NCBI RefSeq assembly: GCF_964355755.1
Contig: NW_027306095.1
Span: forward strand, 310,001-374,000
Direction: 5' to 3'
Length of the DNA stretch: 64,000 nucleotides
From: Antedon mediterranea
Taxonomy: Eukaryota; Echinodermata; Crinoidea; Comatulida; Antedonidae
Below, one piece after another: positions 25,220 through 37,400 of the stretch. The translations under genes were made by a program, and so were the position numbers. The notes under the pieces were generated by a model that was not told where the DNA came from, did not search any database, and was given only the letters and a program-made list of their open reading frames with translations. Each line of letters starts with the position of its first letter. Within the stretch, counting starts at the first letter, position 1.

Positions 25220-26880
25220 CCAAATGCGATTTGAAGCTGTTTTTGTGTGAAAAGTTTTTTCGAAATACACAAAATGGTCTAAAACGTCTCCAAATACAAT
25301 TTGGAACTCTTTTGTGCACTTTGATGTTTTTTGTCAAAAGTTTTATAGAAATGCTCGAAATGGTCTAAAACGGTTTCAAATGTGATTTTAAGCACTTTGA
25401 TATTTTTGTGTAATCAAGTTTCATCGAAATGCACAAAATGGTCTAAAACGTGTTCAAATGCGATTTGAAGCTATTTTGTGATTTTAAGAATTTTGATATT
25501 TTTGTGTAATCAAGTTTCATCGAATGCACAAACTGGTCTAAACCTCTCAAAATGCGATTTGAAGCTATTTTGTGCACTTTGATGTTTTTGTGTGAAAAGT
25601 TTCATCGAAATTCACAAAATTGTCTAAAACGTCTCCAAATACAATATTAAGAAATTCTATGCACTTTGATGTTTTTGAGTGAAAAGTTTTTTTCGAAATG
25701 CACAAAATGGTCTAAAACGTCTCCAAATGCGATTTGGAGCTCTTTTGTGCACTTTGATGTTTTGTGTAAAAAGTTTGCTATTTTGTGCACTTTAATGTTT
25801 TGTGTGAAAAGTTTTATCGAAATGCTCAAAATTGTCTAAAACGGTTTCAAATGTGATTTTAAGCACTTTGATATTTTTGTGTAATCAAGTTTTTTCGAAA
25901 TGCACAACATGGTCTAAAACGTCTCCAAATGCGATTTGAAGCTATTTTGTGCACTTTGATGTTTTTTTGTGAAAAATTTCATCGAAATGCACAAAATGGT
26001 CTAAAACGTCTCTAAATGCGATTTGAAGTTATTTTGTGCACTTTGATGTTTTGTGTGAAAAGTTTTATCGAAATGCTCAAAATTGTCTAAAACGGTTTCA
26101 AATGTGATTTTAAGCACTTTGATATTTTTGTGTAATCAAGTTTCATCGAAATGCACAAAATGGTCTAAAACGTGTTCAAATGCGATTTGAAGCTATTTTG
26201 TGATTTTAAGAATTTTGATATTTTTGTGTAATCAAGTTTCATCGAATGCACAAACTGGTCTAAACCTCTCAAAATGCGATTTGAAGCTATTTTGTGCACT
26301 TTGATGTTTTTGTGTGAAAAGTTTCATCGAAATTCACAAAATTGTCTAAAACGTCTCCAAATACAATATTAAGAAATTCTATGCACTTTGATGTTTTTGA
26401 GTGAAAAGTTTTTTTCGAAATGCACAAAATGGTCTAAAACGTCTCCAAATGCGATTTGGAGCTCTTTTGTGCACTTTGATGTTTTGTGTAAAAAGTTTGC
26501 TATTTTGTGCACTTTAATGTTTTGTGTGAAAAGTTTTATCGAAATGCTCAAAATTGTCTAAAACGGTTTCAAATGTGATTTTAAGCACTTTGATATTTTT
26601 GTGTAATCAAGTTTTTTCGAAATGCACAACATGGTCTAAAACGTCTCCAAATGCGATTTGAAGCTATTTTGTGCACTTTGATGTTTTTTTGTGAAAAATT
26701 TCATCGAAATGCACAAAATGGTCTAAAACGTCTCTAAATGCGATTTGAAGTTATTTTGTGCACTTTGATGTTTTGTGTGAAAAGTTTTATCGAAATGCTC
26801 AAAATTGTCTAAAACGGTTTCAAATGTGATTTTAAGCACTTTGATATTTTTGTGTAATCAAGTTTCATCGAAATGCACAA
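25220..26880 (+). repeat. 722-bp tandem duplication plus 70-bp short monomer
   Basis: GTCTAAAACGTGTTCAAATG recurs with its first base pair at 25439 and 26161, GAGCTC at 25737 and 26459, and the minus-strand frame at 25647 recurs at 26369, all at +722 bp. The 5' part (25220-25440) contains a 70-bp monomer (GAAGCTGTTTTTGTGTG, lacking about 17 bp) and a monomer with TTTTATAGAAATGCTCG. That same pair opens the 2346-bp units at 28307 and 30653, so this block is the progenitor or a degenerate first copy of the 27-mer. Confidence 0.87.
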
Positions 26881-29800
26881 AATGGTCTAAAACGTCTGCA
26901 AATGCGATTTAAAGCTATTTTGTGCACTTTAATGTTTTGTGTGAAAAGTTTTATCGAAATTCTCAAAATGGTCTAAAACGGTTTCAAATGTGATTTTAAG
27001 CACTTTGATGTTTTTGTGTAATCAAGTTTCATCGAAATGCACAAAATGGTTTAAAACGTCTGCAAATGCGATTTGAAGCTATTTTGTGCACTTTGATGTT
27101 TTTGTGTGAAAAGTTTCATCGAAATGCACAAAATTGTCTAAAACGTTTCCAAATACGATATTAAGCTATTGTATGCACTTTGATGTTTTTGAGTGAAAAG
27201 TTTTTTCAAAATGCACAAAATGGTCTAAAATGCGATTTGGAGCTCTTTTGTGCACTTTGATGTTTTGTGTTAAAAGTTTGCTATTTTGTGCACTTTAATG
27301 TTTTGTGTGAAAACTTTTATCGAAATGCTCAAAATTGTCTAAAACGGTTTCAAATGTGATTTTAATCACTTTGATATTTTTGTGTAATCAAGTTTTTTCG
27401 AAATGCACAATATGGTCTAAAACGTCTCCAAATGCGATTTGAAGCTATTTTGTGCACTTTGATGTTTTTGTGTGAAAAGTTTCATCGAAATGCACAAAAT
27501 GGTCTAAAACGTCTCTAAATGCGATTTAAAGCTATTTTGTGCACTTTGATGTTTTTGTGTGAAAAGTTTCATCGAAATGCACAAAATGGTCTAAAACGTC
27601 TCTAAATGCGATTTGAAGCTATTTTGTGCACTTTGATGTTTTTTTGTGAAAAGTTTCATCGAAATGCACAAAATGGTCTAAAACGTCTCTAAATGCGATT
27701 TGAAGCTATTTTGTGCACTTTGTCGTTTTTGTGTGAAAAGTTTCATCGAAATGCTCAAAATGGTCTAAAACGTCTCCAAATGCGATTTGAAGCAATTTTG
27801 TGCAATTTGATGTTTTTGTGTGAAAAGTTTCATCGAAATGCACAAAATGGTCTAAAACGTCTGCAAATGCGATTTGAAGCTATTTTGTGCACTTTGATGT
27901 TTTTTTGTGAAAAGTTTCATCGAAATGCACAAAATTGTCTAAAACGTCTCTAAATGCGATTTGAAGCTATTTTGTGCACTTTGTCGTTTTTGTGTGAAAA
28001 TTTCATCGAAATGCTCAAAATGGTCTAAAACGGTTTCAAATGTGATTTTAATCACTTTGATATTTTTGTGTAATCAAGTTTTTTCGAAATGCACAATATG
28101 GTCTAAAACGTCTCCAAATGCGATTTGAAGCTATTTTGTGCACTTTGATGTTTTTGTGTGAAAAGTTTCATCGAAATGCACAAAATGGTCTAAAACGTCT
28201 CTAAATGCGATTTAAAGCTATTTTGTGCACTTTGATGTTTTTGTGTGAAAAGTTTCATCGAAATGCACAAAATGGTCTAAAACGTCTCTAAATGCGATTT
28301 GAAGCTGTTTTTGTGTGAAAAGTTTTTTCGAAATACACAAAATGGTCTAAAACGTCTCCAAATACAATTTGGAACTCTTTTGTGCACTTTGATGTTTTTT
28401 GTCAAAAGTTTTATAGAAATGCTCGAAATGGTCTAAAACGGTTTCAAATGTGATTTTAAGCACTTTGATATTTTTGTGTAATCAAGTTTCATCGAAATGC
28501 ACAAAATGGTCTAAAACGTGTTCAAATGCGATTTGAAGCTATTTTGTGATTTTAAGAATTTTGATATTTTTGTGTAATCAAGTTTCATCGAATGCACAAA
28601 CTGGTCTAAACCTCTCAAAATGCGATTTGAAGCTATTTTGTGCACTTTGATGTTTTTGTGTGAAAAGTTTCATCGAAATTCACAAAATTGTCTAAAACGT
28701 CTCCAAATACAATATTAAGAAATTCTATGCACTTTGATGTTTTTGAGTGAAAAGTTTTTTTCGAAATGCACAAAATGGTCTAAAACGTCTCCAAATGCGA
28801 TTTGGAGCTCTTTTGTGCACTTTGATGTTTTGTGTAAAAAGTTTGCTATTTTGTGCACTTTAATGTTTTGTGTGAAAAGTTTTATCGAAATGCTCAAAAT
28901 TGTCTAAAACGGTTTCAAATGTGATTTTAAGCACTTTGATATTTTTGTGTAATCAAGTTTTTTCGAAATGCACAACATGGTCTAAAACGTCTCCAAATGC
29001 GATTTGAAGCTATTTTGTGCACTTTGATGTTTTTTTGTGAAAAATTTCATCGAAATGCACAAAATGGTCTAAAACGTCTCTAAATGCGATTTGAAGTTAT
29101 TTTGTGCACTTTGATGTTTTGTGTGAAAAGTTTTATCGAAATGCTCAAAATTGTCTAAAACGGTTTCAAATGTGATTTTAAGCACTTTGATATTTTTGTG
29201 TAATCAAGTTTCATCGAAATGCACAAAATGGTCTAAAACGTCTGCAAATGCGATTTAAAGCTATTTTGTGCACTTTAATGTTTTGTGTGAAAAGTTTTAT
29301 CGAAATTCTCAAAATGGTCTAAAACGGTTTCAAATGTGATTTTAAGCACTTTGATGTTTTTGTGTAATCAAGTTTCATCGAAATGCACAAAATGGTTTAA
29401 AACGTCTGCAAATGCGATTTGAAGCTATTTTGTGCACTTTGATGTTTTTGTGTGAAAAGTTTCATCGAAATGCACAAAATTGTTTAAAACGTTTCCAAAT
29501 ACGATATTAAGCTATTGTATGCACTTTGATGTTTTTGAGTGAAAAGTTTTTTCGAAATGCACAAAATGGCCTAAAATGCGATTTGGAGCTCTTTTGTGCA
29601 CTTTGATGTTTTGTGTTAAAAGTTTGCTATTTTGTGCACTTTAATGTTTTGTGTGAAAACTTTTATCGAAATGCTCAAAATTGTCTAAAACGGTTTCAAA
29701 TGTGATTTTAATCACTTTGATATTTTTGTGTAATCAAGTTTTTTCGAAATGCACAATATGGTCTAAAACGTCTCCAAATGCGATTTGAAGCTATTTTGTG

Positions 29801-31052
29801 CACTTTGATGTTTTTGTGTGAAAAGTTTCATCGAAATGCACAAAATGGTCTAAAACGTCTCTAAATGCGATTTAAAGCTATTTTGTGCACTTTGATGTTT
29901 TTGTGTGAAAAGTTTCATCGAAATGCACAAAATGGTCTATAACGTCTCTAAATGCGATTTGAAGCTATTTTGTGCACTTTGATGTTTTTTTGTGAAAAGT
30001 TTCATCGAAATGCACAAAATGGTCTAAAACGTCTCTAAATGCGATTTGAAGCTATTTTGTGCACTTTGTCGTTTTTGTGTGAAAAGTTTCATCGAAATGC
30101 TCAAAATGGTCTAAAACGTCTCCAAATGCGATTTGAAGCAATTTTGTGCAATTTGATGTTTTTGTGTGAAAAGTTTCATCGAAATGCACAAAATGGTCTA
30201 AAACGTCTGCAAATGCGATTTGAAGCTATTTTGTGCACTTTGATGTTTTTTTGTGAAAAGTTTCATCGAAATGCACAAAATTGTCTAAAACGTCTCTAAA
30301 TGCGATTTGAAGCTATTTTGTGCACTTTGTCGTTTTTGTGTGAAAATTTCATCGAAATGCTCAAAATGGTCTAAAACGGTTTCAAATGTGATTTTAATCA
30401 CTTTGATATTTTTGTGTAATCAAGTTTTTTCGAAATGCACAATATGGTCTAAAACGTCTCCAAATGCGATTTGAAGCTATTTTGTGCACTTTGATGTTTT
30501 TGTGTGAAAAGTTTCATCGAAATGCACAAAATGGTCTAAAACGTCTCTAAATGCGATTTAAAGCTATTTTGTGCACTTTGATGTTTTTGTGTGAAAAGTT
30601 TCATCGAAATGCACAAAATGGTCTAAAACGTCTCTAAATGCGATTTGAAGCTGTTTTTGTGTGAAAAGTTTTTTCGAAATACACAAAATGGTCTAAAACG
30701 TCTCCAAATACAATTTGGAACTCTTTTGTGCACTTTGATGTTTTTTGTCAAAAGTTTTATAGAAATGCTCGAAATGGTCTAAAACGGTTTCAAATGTGAT
30801 TTTAAGCACTTTGATATTTTTGTGTAATCAAGTTTCATCGAAATGCACAAAATGGTCTAAAACGTGTTCAAATGCGATTTGAAGCTATTTTGTGATTTTA
30901 AGAATTTTGATATTTTTGTGTAATCAAGTTTCATCGAATGCACAAACTGGTCTAAACCTCTCAAAATGCGATTTGAAGCTATTTTGTGCACTTTGATGTT
31001 TTTGTGTGAAAAGTTTCATCGAAATTCACAAAATTGTCTAAAACGTCTCCAA

Positions 31053-31342
31053 ATACAATATTAAGAAATTCTATGCACTTTGATGTTTTTGAGTGAAAAG
31101 TTTTTTTCGAAATGCACAAAATGGTCTAAAACGTCTCCAAATGCGATTTGGAGCTCTTTTGTGCACTTTGATGTTTTGTGTAAAAAGTTTGCTATTTTGT
31201 GCACTTTAATGTTTTGTGTGAAAAGTTTTATCGAAATGCTCAAAATTGTCTAAAACGGTTTCAAATGTGATTTTAAGCACTTTGATATTTTTGTGTAATC
31301 AAGTTTTTTCGAAATGCACAACATGGTCTAAAACGTCTCCAA
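31053..31342 (+). repeat. D-E-C cassette (representative), SacI-marked
   Basis: D (31053-31140) has the AATATTAAG core and TTTTTGAGTG. E (31141-31264) is 124 bp: a first half ending GTGTAAAAAGTTT is fused to a second start at GCTATTTTGTGCAC, so the monomer contains about 38 extra bases. It also carries GAGCTC. C (31265-31342) is 78 bp with GATTTTAAGCAC and GTAATCAAG. The same cassette, recognised by GAGCTC, recurs at 43 places. Its usual left neighbour is an A monomer with AAAATTGTC. Confidence 0.9.
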
Positions 31343-31772
31343 ATGCGATTTGAAGCTATTTTGTGCACTTTGATGTTTTTTTGTGAAAAATTTCATCGAA
31401 ATGCACAAAATGGTCTAAAACGTCTCTAAATGCGATTTGAAGTTATTTTGTGCACTTTGATGTTTTGTGTGAAAAGTTTTATCGAAATGCTCAAAATTGT
31501 CTAAAACGGTTTCAAATGTGATTTTAAGCACTTTGATATTTTTGTGTAATCAAGTTTCATCGAAATGCACAAAATGGTCTAAAACGTCTGCAAATGCGAT
31601 TTAAAGCTATTTTGTGCACTTTAATGTTTTGTGTGAAAAGTTTTATCGAAATTCTCAAAATGGTCTAAAACGGTTTCAAATGTGATTTTAAGCACTTTGA
31701 TGTTTTTGTGTAATCAAGTTTCATCGAAATGCACAAAATGGTTTAAAACGTCTGCAAATGCGATTTGAAGCT

Positions 31773-31826
31773 ATTTTGTGCACTTTGATGTTTTTGTGTG
31801 AAAAGTTTCATCGAAATGCACAAAAT
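31773..31826 (+). other. Dyad symmetry inside the 87-bp monomer (representative)
   Basis: In the A monomer 31758-31844, ATTTTGTGCACTTTGATG (monomer positions 16-33) is followed, after 18 bases, by CATCGAAATGCACAAAAT (52-69). The reverse complement of the second arm matches the first at 16 of 18 positions, with the outer ten pairs perfect. The spacer TTTTTGTGTGAAAAGTTT can itself pair T4 with A4. The same arms occur in most A monomers of the window. B monomers keep the outer pairs but with GCTCAAAAT in the right arm, and C monomers lose the outer left arm. Confidence 0.88.
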
Positions 31827-33260
31827 TGTCTAAAACGTTTCCAAATACGATATTAAGCTATTGTATGCACTTTGATGTTTTTGAGTGAAAAGTTTTTTCG
31901 AAATGCACAAAATGGTCTAAAATGCGATTTGGAGCTCTTTTGTGCACTTTGATGTTTTGTGTTAAAAGTTTGCTATTTTGTGCACTTTAATGTTTTGTGT
32001 GAAAACTTTTATCGAAATGCTCAAAATTGTCTAAAACGGTTTCAAATGTGATTTTAATCACTTTGATATTTTTGTGTAATCAAGTTTTTTCGAAATGCAC
32101 AATATGGTCTAAAACGTCTCCAAATGCGATTTGAAGCTATTTTGTGCACTTTGATGTTTTTGTGTGAAAAGTTTCATCGAAATGCACAAAATGGTCTAAA
32201 ACGTCTCTAAATGCGATTTAAAGCTATTTTGTGCACTTTGATGTTTTTGTGTGAAAAGTTTCATCGAAATGCACAAAATGGTCTAAAACGTCTCTAAATG
32301 CGATTTGAAGCTATTTTGTGCACTTTGATGTTTTTTTGTGAAAAGTTTCATCGAAATGCACAAAATGGTCTAAAACGTCTCTAAATGCGATTTGAAGCTA
32401 TTTTGTGCACTTTGTCGTTTTTGTGTGAAAAGTTTCATCGAAATGCTCAAAATGGTCTAAAACGTCTCCAAATGCGATTTGAAGCAATTTTGTGCAATTT
32501 GATGTTTTTGTGTGAAAAGTTTCATCGAAATGCACAAAATGGTCTAAAACGTCTGCAAATGCGATTTGAAGCTATTTTGTGCACTTTGATGTTTTTTTGT
32601 GAAAAGTTTCATCGAAATGCACAAAATTGTCTAAAACGTCTCTAAATGCGATTTGAAGCTATTTTGTGCACTTTGTCGTTTTTGTGTGAAAATTTCATCG
32701 AAATGCTCAAAATGGTCTAAAACGTCTCCAAATGCGATTTGAAGCAATTTTGTGCACTTTGATGTTTTTGTGTGAAAAGTTTCATCGAAATGCACAAAAT
32801 GGTCTAAAACGTCTGCAAATGCGATTTGAAGCTATTTTGTGCACTTTGTCGTTTTTGTGTGAAAAGTTTTTTCGAAATGCACAAAATGGTCTAAAACGTC
32901 TCCAATTGCGATTTGAAGTTATTTTGTGCACTTTGATGTTTTGTGTGAAAAGTTTTATCGAAATGCTCAAAATGGTCTAAAACGGTTTCAAATGTGATTT
33001 TAAGCACTTTGATATTTTTGTGTAATCAAGTTTCATCGAAATGCACAAAATGGTCTAAAACGTCTGCAAATGCGATTTAAAGCTATTTTGTGCACTTTAA
33101 TGTTTTGTGTGAAAAGTTTTATCGAAATTCTCAAAATGGTCTAAAACGGTTTCAAATGTGATTTTAAGCACTTTGATGTTTTTGTGTAATCAAGTTTCAT
33201 CGAAATGCACTAAAAGGTTTAAAACGTCTGCAAATTCGATTTGAAGCTATTTTGTGCACT

Positions 33261-34490
33261 TTGATGTTTTTGAGTGAAAAGTTTTTTCGAAATGCACAAA
33301 ATGGTCTAAAACGTCTCCCAATGCGATTTGGAGCTCTTTTGTGCACTTTGATGTTTTGTGTAAAAAGTTTGCTATTTTGTGCACTTTAATGTTTTGTGTG
33401 AAAAGTTTTATCGAAATGCTCAAAATTGTCTAAAACGGTTTCAAATGTGATTTTAAGTACTTTGATATTTTTGTGTAATCAAGTTTTTTCGAAATGCACA
33501 ACATGGTCTAAAACGTCTCCAAATGCGATTTGAAGCTATTTTGTGCACTTTGATGTTTTTGTGTGAAAAGTTTCATCGAAATACACAAAATGGTCTAAAA
33601 CGTCTCTAAATGCGATTTGAAGCTATTTTGTGCACTTTGATGTTTTTGTGTGAAAAGTTTCATCGAAATGCACAAAATGGTCTAAAACGTCTCTAAATGC
33701 GATTTGAAGCTATTTTGTGCACTTTGATGTTTTTGTGTGAAAAGTTTCATCGAAATGCACAAAATTGTCTAAAACGTCTCCAAATACGATATTAAGCTAT
33801 TGTATGCACTTTGTTGTTTTTGAGTGAAAAGTTTTTTCGAAATGCACAAAATTGTCTAAAACGTCCCCAAATGCGATTTGGAGCTCTTTTGTGCACTTTG
33901 ATGTTTTGTGTAAAAAGTTTGCTATTTTGTGCACTTTAATGTTTTGTGTGAAAAGTTTTATCGAAATGCTCAAAATTGTCTAAAACGGTTTCAAATGTGA
34001 TTTTAAGCACTTTGATATTTTTGTGTAATCAAGTTTTTTCGAAATGCACAACATGGTCTAAAACGTCTCCAAATGCGATTTGAAGCTATTTTGTGCACTT
34101 TGATGTTTTTGTGTGAAAAGTTTCATCGAAATGCACAAAATGGTCTAAAACGTCTCTAAATGCGATTTGAAGCTATTTTGTGCACTTTGTCGTTTTTGTG
34201 TGAAAAGTTTTTTCGAAATGCACAAAATGGTCTAAAACGTCTCCAATTGCGATTTGAAGTTATTTTGTGCACTTTGATGTTTTGTGTGAAAAGTTTTATC
34301 GAAATGCTCAAAATGGTCTAAAACGGTTTCAAATGTGATTTTAAGCACTTTGATGTTTTTGTGTAATCAAGTTTCATCGAAATGCACAAAATGGTTTAAA
34401 ACGTCTGCAAATGCGATTTGAAGCTATTTTGTGCACTTTGATGTTTTTGTGTGAAAAGTTTCATCGAAATGCACAAAATTGTCTAAAACG
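33261..34490 (+). repeat. Displaced copy of the 18.3-19.5 kb segment
   Basis: From 33261 the sequence follows 18301 onward at an offset of 14960 bp, including CTCCCAATGC, the rare TTTTAAGTACTTTG variant (18493 and 33453), the TTTGTTGTTTTTGAG D monomer and ACGTCCCCAAATG (18902 and 33862). The match breaks near 34495, where an A monomer replaces the D monomer. Further on, 34.6-35.05 kb resembles 20.2-20.6 kb, including the rare CACTTTTATG. The +7868 duplicate of this segment is at 41129-42358. Confidence 0.83.
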
Positions 34491-37400
34491 TCTCCAAATG
34501 CGATTTGAAGCTATTTTGTGCACTTTGATGTTTTTGTGTGAAAAGTTTCATCGAAATACACAAAATGGTCTAAAACGTCTCTAAATGCGATTTGAAGCTA
34601 TTTTGTGCACTTTGATGTTTTTGTGTGAAAAGTTTCATCGAAATGCACAAAATGGTCTAAAACGTCTCTAAATGCGATTTGAAGCTATTTTGTGCACTTT
34701 GATGTTTTTGTGTGAAAAGTTTCATCGAAATGCACAAAATGGTCTAAAACGTCTCTAAATGCGATTTGAAGCTATTTTGTGCACTTTGATGTTTTTTTGT
34801 GAAAAGTTTTATCGAAATTCTCAAAATGGTCTAAAACGGTTTCAAATGTGATTTTAAGCACTTTTATGTTTTTGTGTAATCAAGTTTCATCGAAATGCAC
34901 TAAATGGTTTAAAACGTCTGCAAATGCGATTTGAAGCTATTTTGTGCACTTTGATGTTTTTGTGTGAAAAGTTTCATCGAAATGCACAAAATTGTCTAAA
35001 ACGTCTCCAAATACGATATTAAACTATTGTATGCACTTTGATGTTTTTGAGTGAAAAGTTTTTTCGAAATGCACAAAATGGTCTAAAACGTCTCCAAATG
35101 CGATTTGGAGCTCTTTTGTGCACTTTGATGTTTTGTGTTAAAAGTTTGCTATTTTGTGCACTTTAATGTTTTGTGTGAAAACTTTTATCGAAATGCTCAA
35201 AATTGTCTAAAACGGTTTCAAATGTGATTTTAATCACTTTGATATTTTTGTGTAATCAAGTTTTTTCGAAATGCACAATATGGTCTAAAACGTCTCCAAA
35301 TGCGATTTGAAGCTGTTTTGTGCACTTTGATGTTTTTGTGTGAAAAGTTTCATCGAAATGCACAAAATGGTCTAAAACGTCTCTAAATGCGATTTAAAGC
35401 TATTTTGTGCACTTTGATGTTTTTGTGTGAAAAGTTTCATCGAAATGCACAAAATGGTCTAAAACGTCTCTAAATGCGATTTGAAGCTATTTTGTGCACT
35501 TTGATGTTTTTTTGTGAAAAGTTTCATCGAAATGCACAAAATGGTCTAAAACGTCTCTAAATGCGATTTGAAGCTATTTTGTGCACTTTGTCGTTTTTGT
35601 GTGAAAAGTTTCATCGAAATGCTCAAAATGGTCTAAAACGTCTCCAAATGCGATTTGAAGCAATTTTGTGCAATTTGATGTTTTTGTGTGAAAAGTTTCA
35701 TCGAAATGCACAAAATGGTCTAAAACGTCTGCAAATGCGATTTGAAGCTATTTTGTGCACTTTGATGTTTTTTTGTGAAAAGTTTCATCGAAATGCACAA
35801 AATTGTCTAAAACGTCTCTAAATGCGATTTGAAGCTATTTTGTGCACTTTGTCGTTTTTGTGTGAAAATTTCATCGAAATGCTCAAAATGGTCTAAAACG
35901 GTTTCAAATGTGATTTTAATCACTTTGATATTTTTGTGTAATCAAGTTTTTTCGAAATGCACAATATGGTCTAAAACGTCTCCAAATGCGATTTGAAGCT
36001 ATTTTGTGCACTTTGATGTTTTTGTGTGAAAAGTTTCATCGAAATGCACAAAATGGTCTAAAACGTCTCTAAATGCGATTTAAAGCTATTTTGTGCACTT
36101 TGATGTTTTTGTGTGAAAAGTTTCATCGAAATGCACAAAATGGTCTAAAACGTCTCTAAATGCGATTTGAAGCTGTTTTTGTGTGAAAAGTTTTTTCGAA
36201 ATACACAAAATGGTCTAAAACGTCTCCAAATACAATTTGGAACTCTTTTGTGCACTTTGATGTTTTTTGTCAAAAGTTTTATAGAAATGCTCGAAATGGT
36301 CTAAAACGGTTTCAAATGTGATTTTAAGCACTTTGATATTTTTGTGTAATCAAGTTTCATCGAAATGCACAAAATGGTCTAAAACGTGTTCAAATGCGAT
36401 TTGAAGCTATTTTGTGATTTTAAGAATTTTGATATTTTTGTGTAATCAAGTTTCATCGAATGCACAAACTGGTCTAAACCTCTCAAAATGCGATTTGAAG
36501 CTATTTTGTGCACTTTGATGTTTTTGTGTGAAAAGTTTCATCGAAATTCACAAAATTGTCTAAAACGTCTCCAAATACAATATTAAGAAATTCTATGCAC
36601 TTTGATGTTTTTGAGTGAAAAGTTTTTTTCGAAATGCACAAAATGGTCTAAAACGTCTCCAAATGCGATTTGGAGCTCTTTTGTGCACTTTGATGTTTTG
36701 TGTAAAAAGTTTGCTATTTTGTGCACTTTAATGTTTTGTGTGAAAAGTTTTATCGAAATGCTCAAAATTGTCTAAAACGGTTTCAAATGTGATTTTAAGC
36801 ACTTTGATATTTTTGTGTAATCAAGTTTTTTCGAAATGCACAACATGGTCTAAAACGTCTCCAAATGCGATTTGAAGCTATTTTGTGCACTTTGATGTTT
36901 TTTTGTGAAAAATTTCATCGAAATGCACAAAATGGTCTAAAACGTCTCTAAATGCGATTTGAAGTTATTTTGTGCACTTTGATGTTTTGTGTGAAAAGTT
37001 TTATCGAAATGCTCAAAATTGTCTAAAACGGTTTCAAATGTGATTTTAAGCACTTTGATATTTTTGTGTAATCAAGTTTCATCGAAATGCACAAAATGGT
37101 CTAAAACGTCTGCAAATGCGATTTAAAGCTATTTTGTGCACTTTAATGTTTTGTGTGAAAAGTTTTATCGAAATTCTCAAAATGGTCTAAAACGGTTTCA
37201 AATGTGATTTTAAGCACTTTGATGTTTTTGTGTAATCAAGTTTCATCGAAATGCACAAAATGGTTTAAAACGTCTGCAAATGCGATTTGAAGCTATTTTG
37301 TGCACTTTGATGTTTTTGTGTGAAAAGTTTCATCGAAATGCACAAAATTGTCTAAAACGTTTCCAAATACGATATTAAGCTATTGTATGCACTTTGATGT

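Larger units (their letters stand above)
30039..32384 (+). repeat. One complete 27-mer unit, monomer by monomer
   Basis: Starting each monomer at ATG/ATA, the starts are 30039, 30126, 30213, 30300, 30386, 30464, 30551, 30638, 30708, 30794, 30872, 30966, 31053, 31141, 31265, 31343, 31430, 31516, 31594, 31680, 31758, 31845, 31922, 32046, 32124, 32211 and 32298. Lengths in order are 87, 87, 87, 86, 78, 87, 87, 70, 86, 78, 94, 87, 88, 124, 78, 87, 86, 78, 86, 78, 87, 77, 124, 78, 87, 87 and 87, totalling 2346 bp. The 94-bp monomer (30872) is a fusion of an A-type head (GAAGCTATTTTGTG) and a C-type body (ATTTTAAGAATTTTG). Confidence 0.92.
26161..32717 (+). repeat. 27-monomer higher-order repeat, 2346-bp period
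   Basis: Landmarks repeat at exactly 2346 bp: the GTGTTCAAATG monomer (26161, 28507, 30853), S-type frames (27693, 30039, 32385), GAGCTC pairs (26459/27240, 28805/29586, 31151/31932) and minus-strand frames (26369, 28715, 31061). Almost three consecutive units are present. The match ends near 32717, where CGTCTCC replaces CGGTTTC. A private TCTATAACG change at 29938 marks the middle unit. One D monomer in every unit lacks ten bases (CGTCTCCAAA), giving AATGGTCTAAAATGCG near 27223, 29569 (with a further T-to-C change) and 31915. Confidence 0.93.

Noticed and set aside
25005-25260. Possible transposon remnant in the divergent island
   Set aside because: No terminal inverted repeats, target duplications or unrelated sequence. 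Each segment still aligns to the A, D, E or C monomer.
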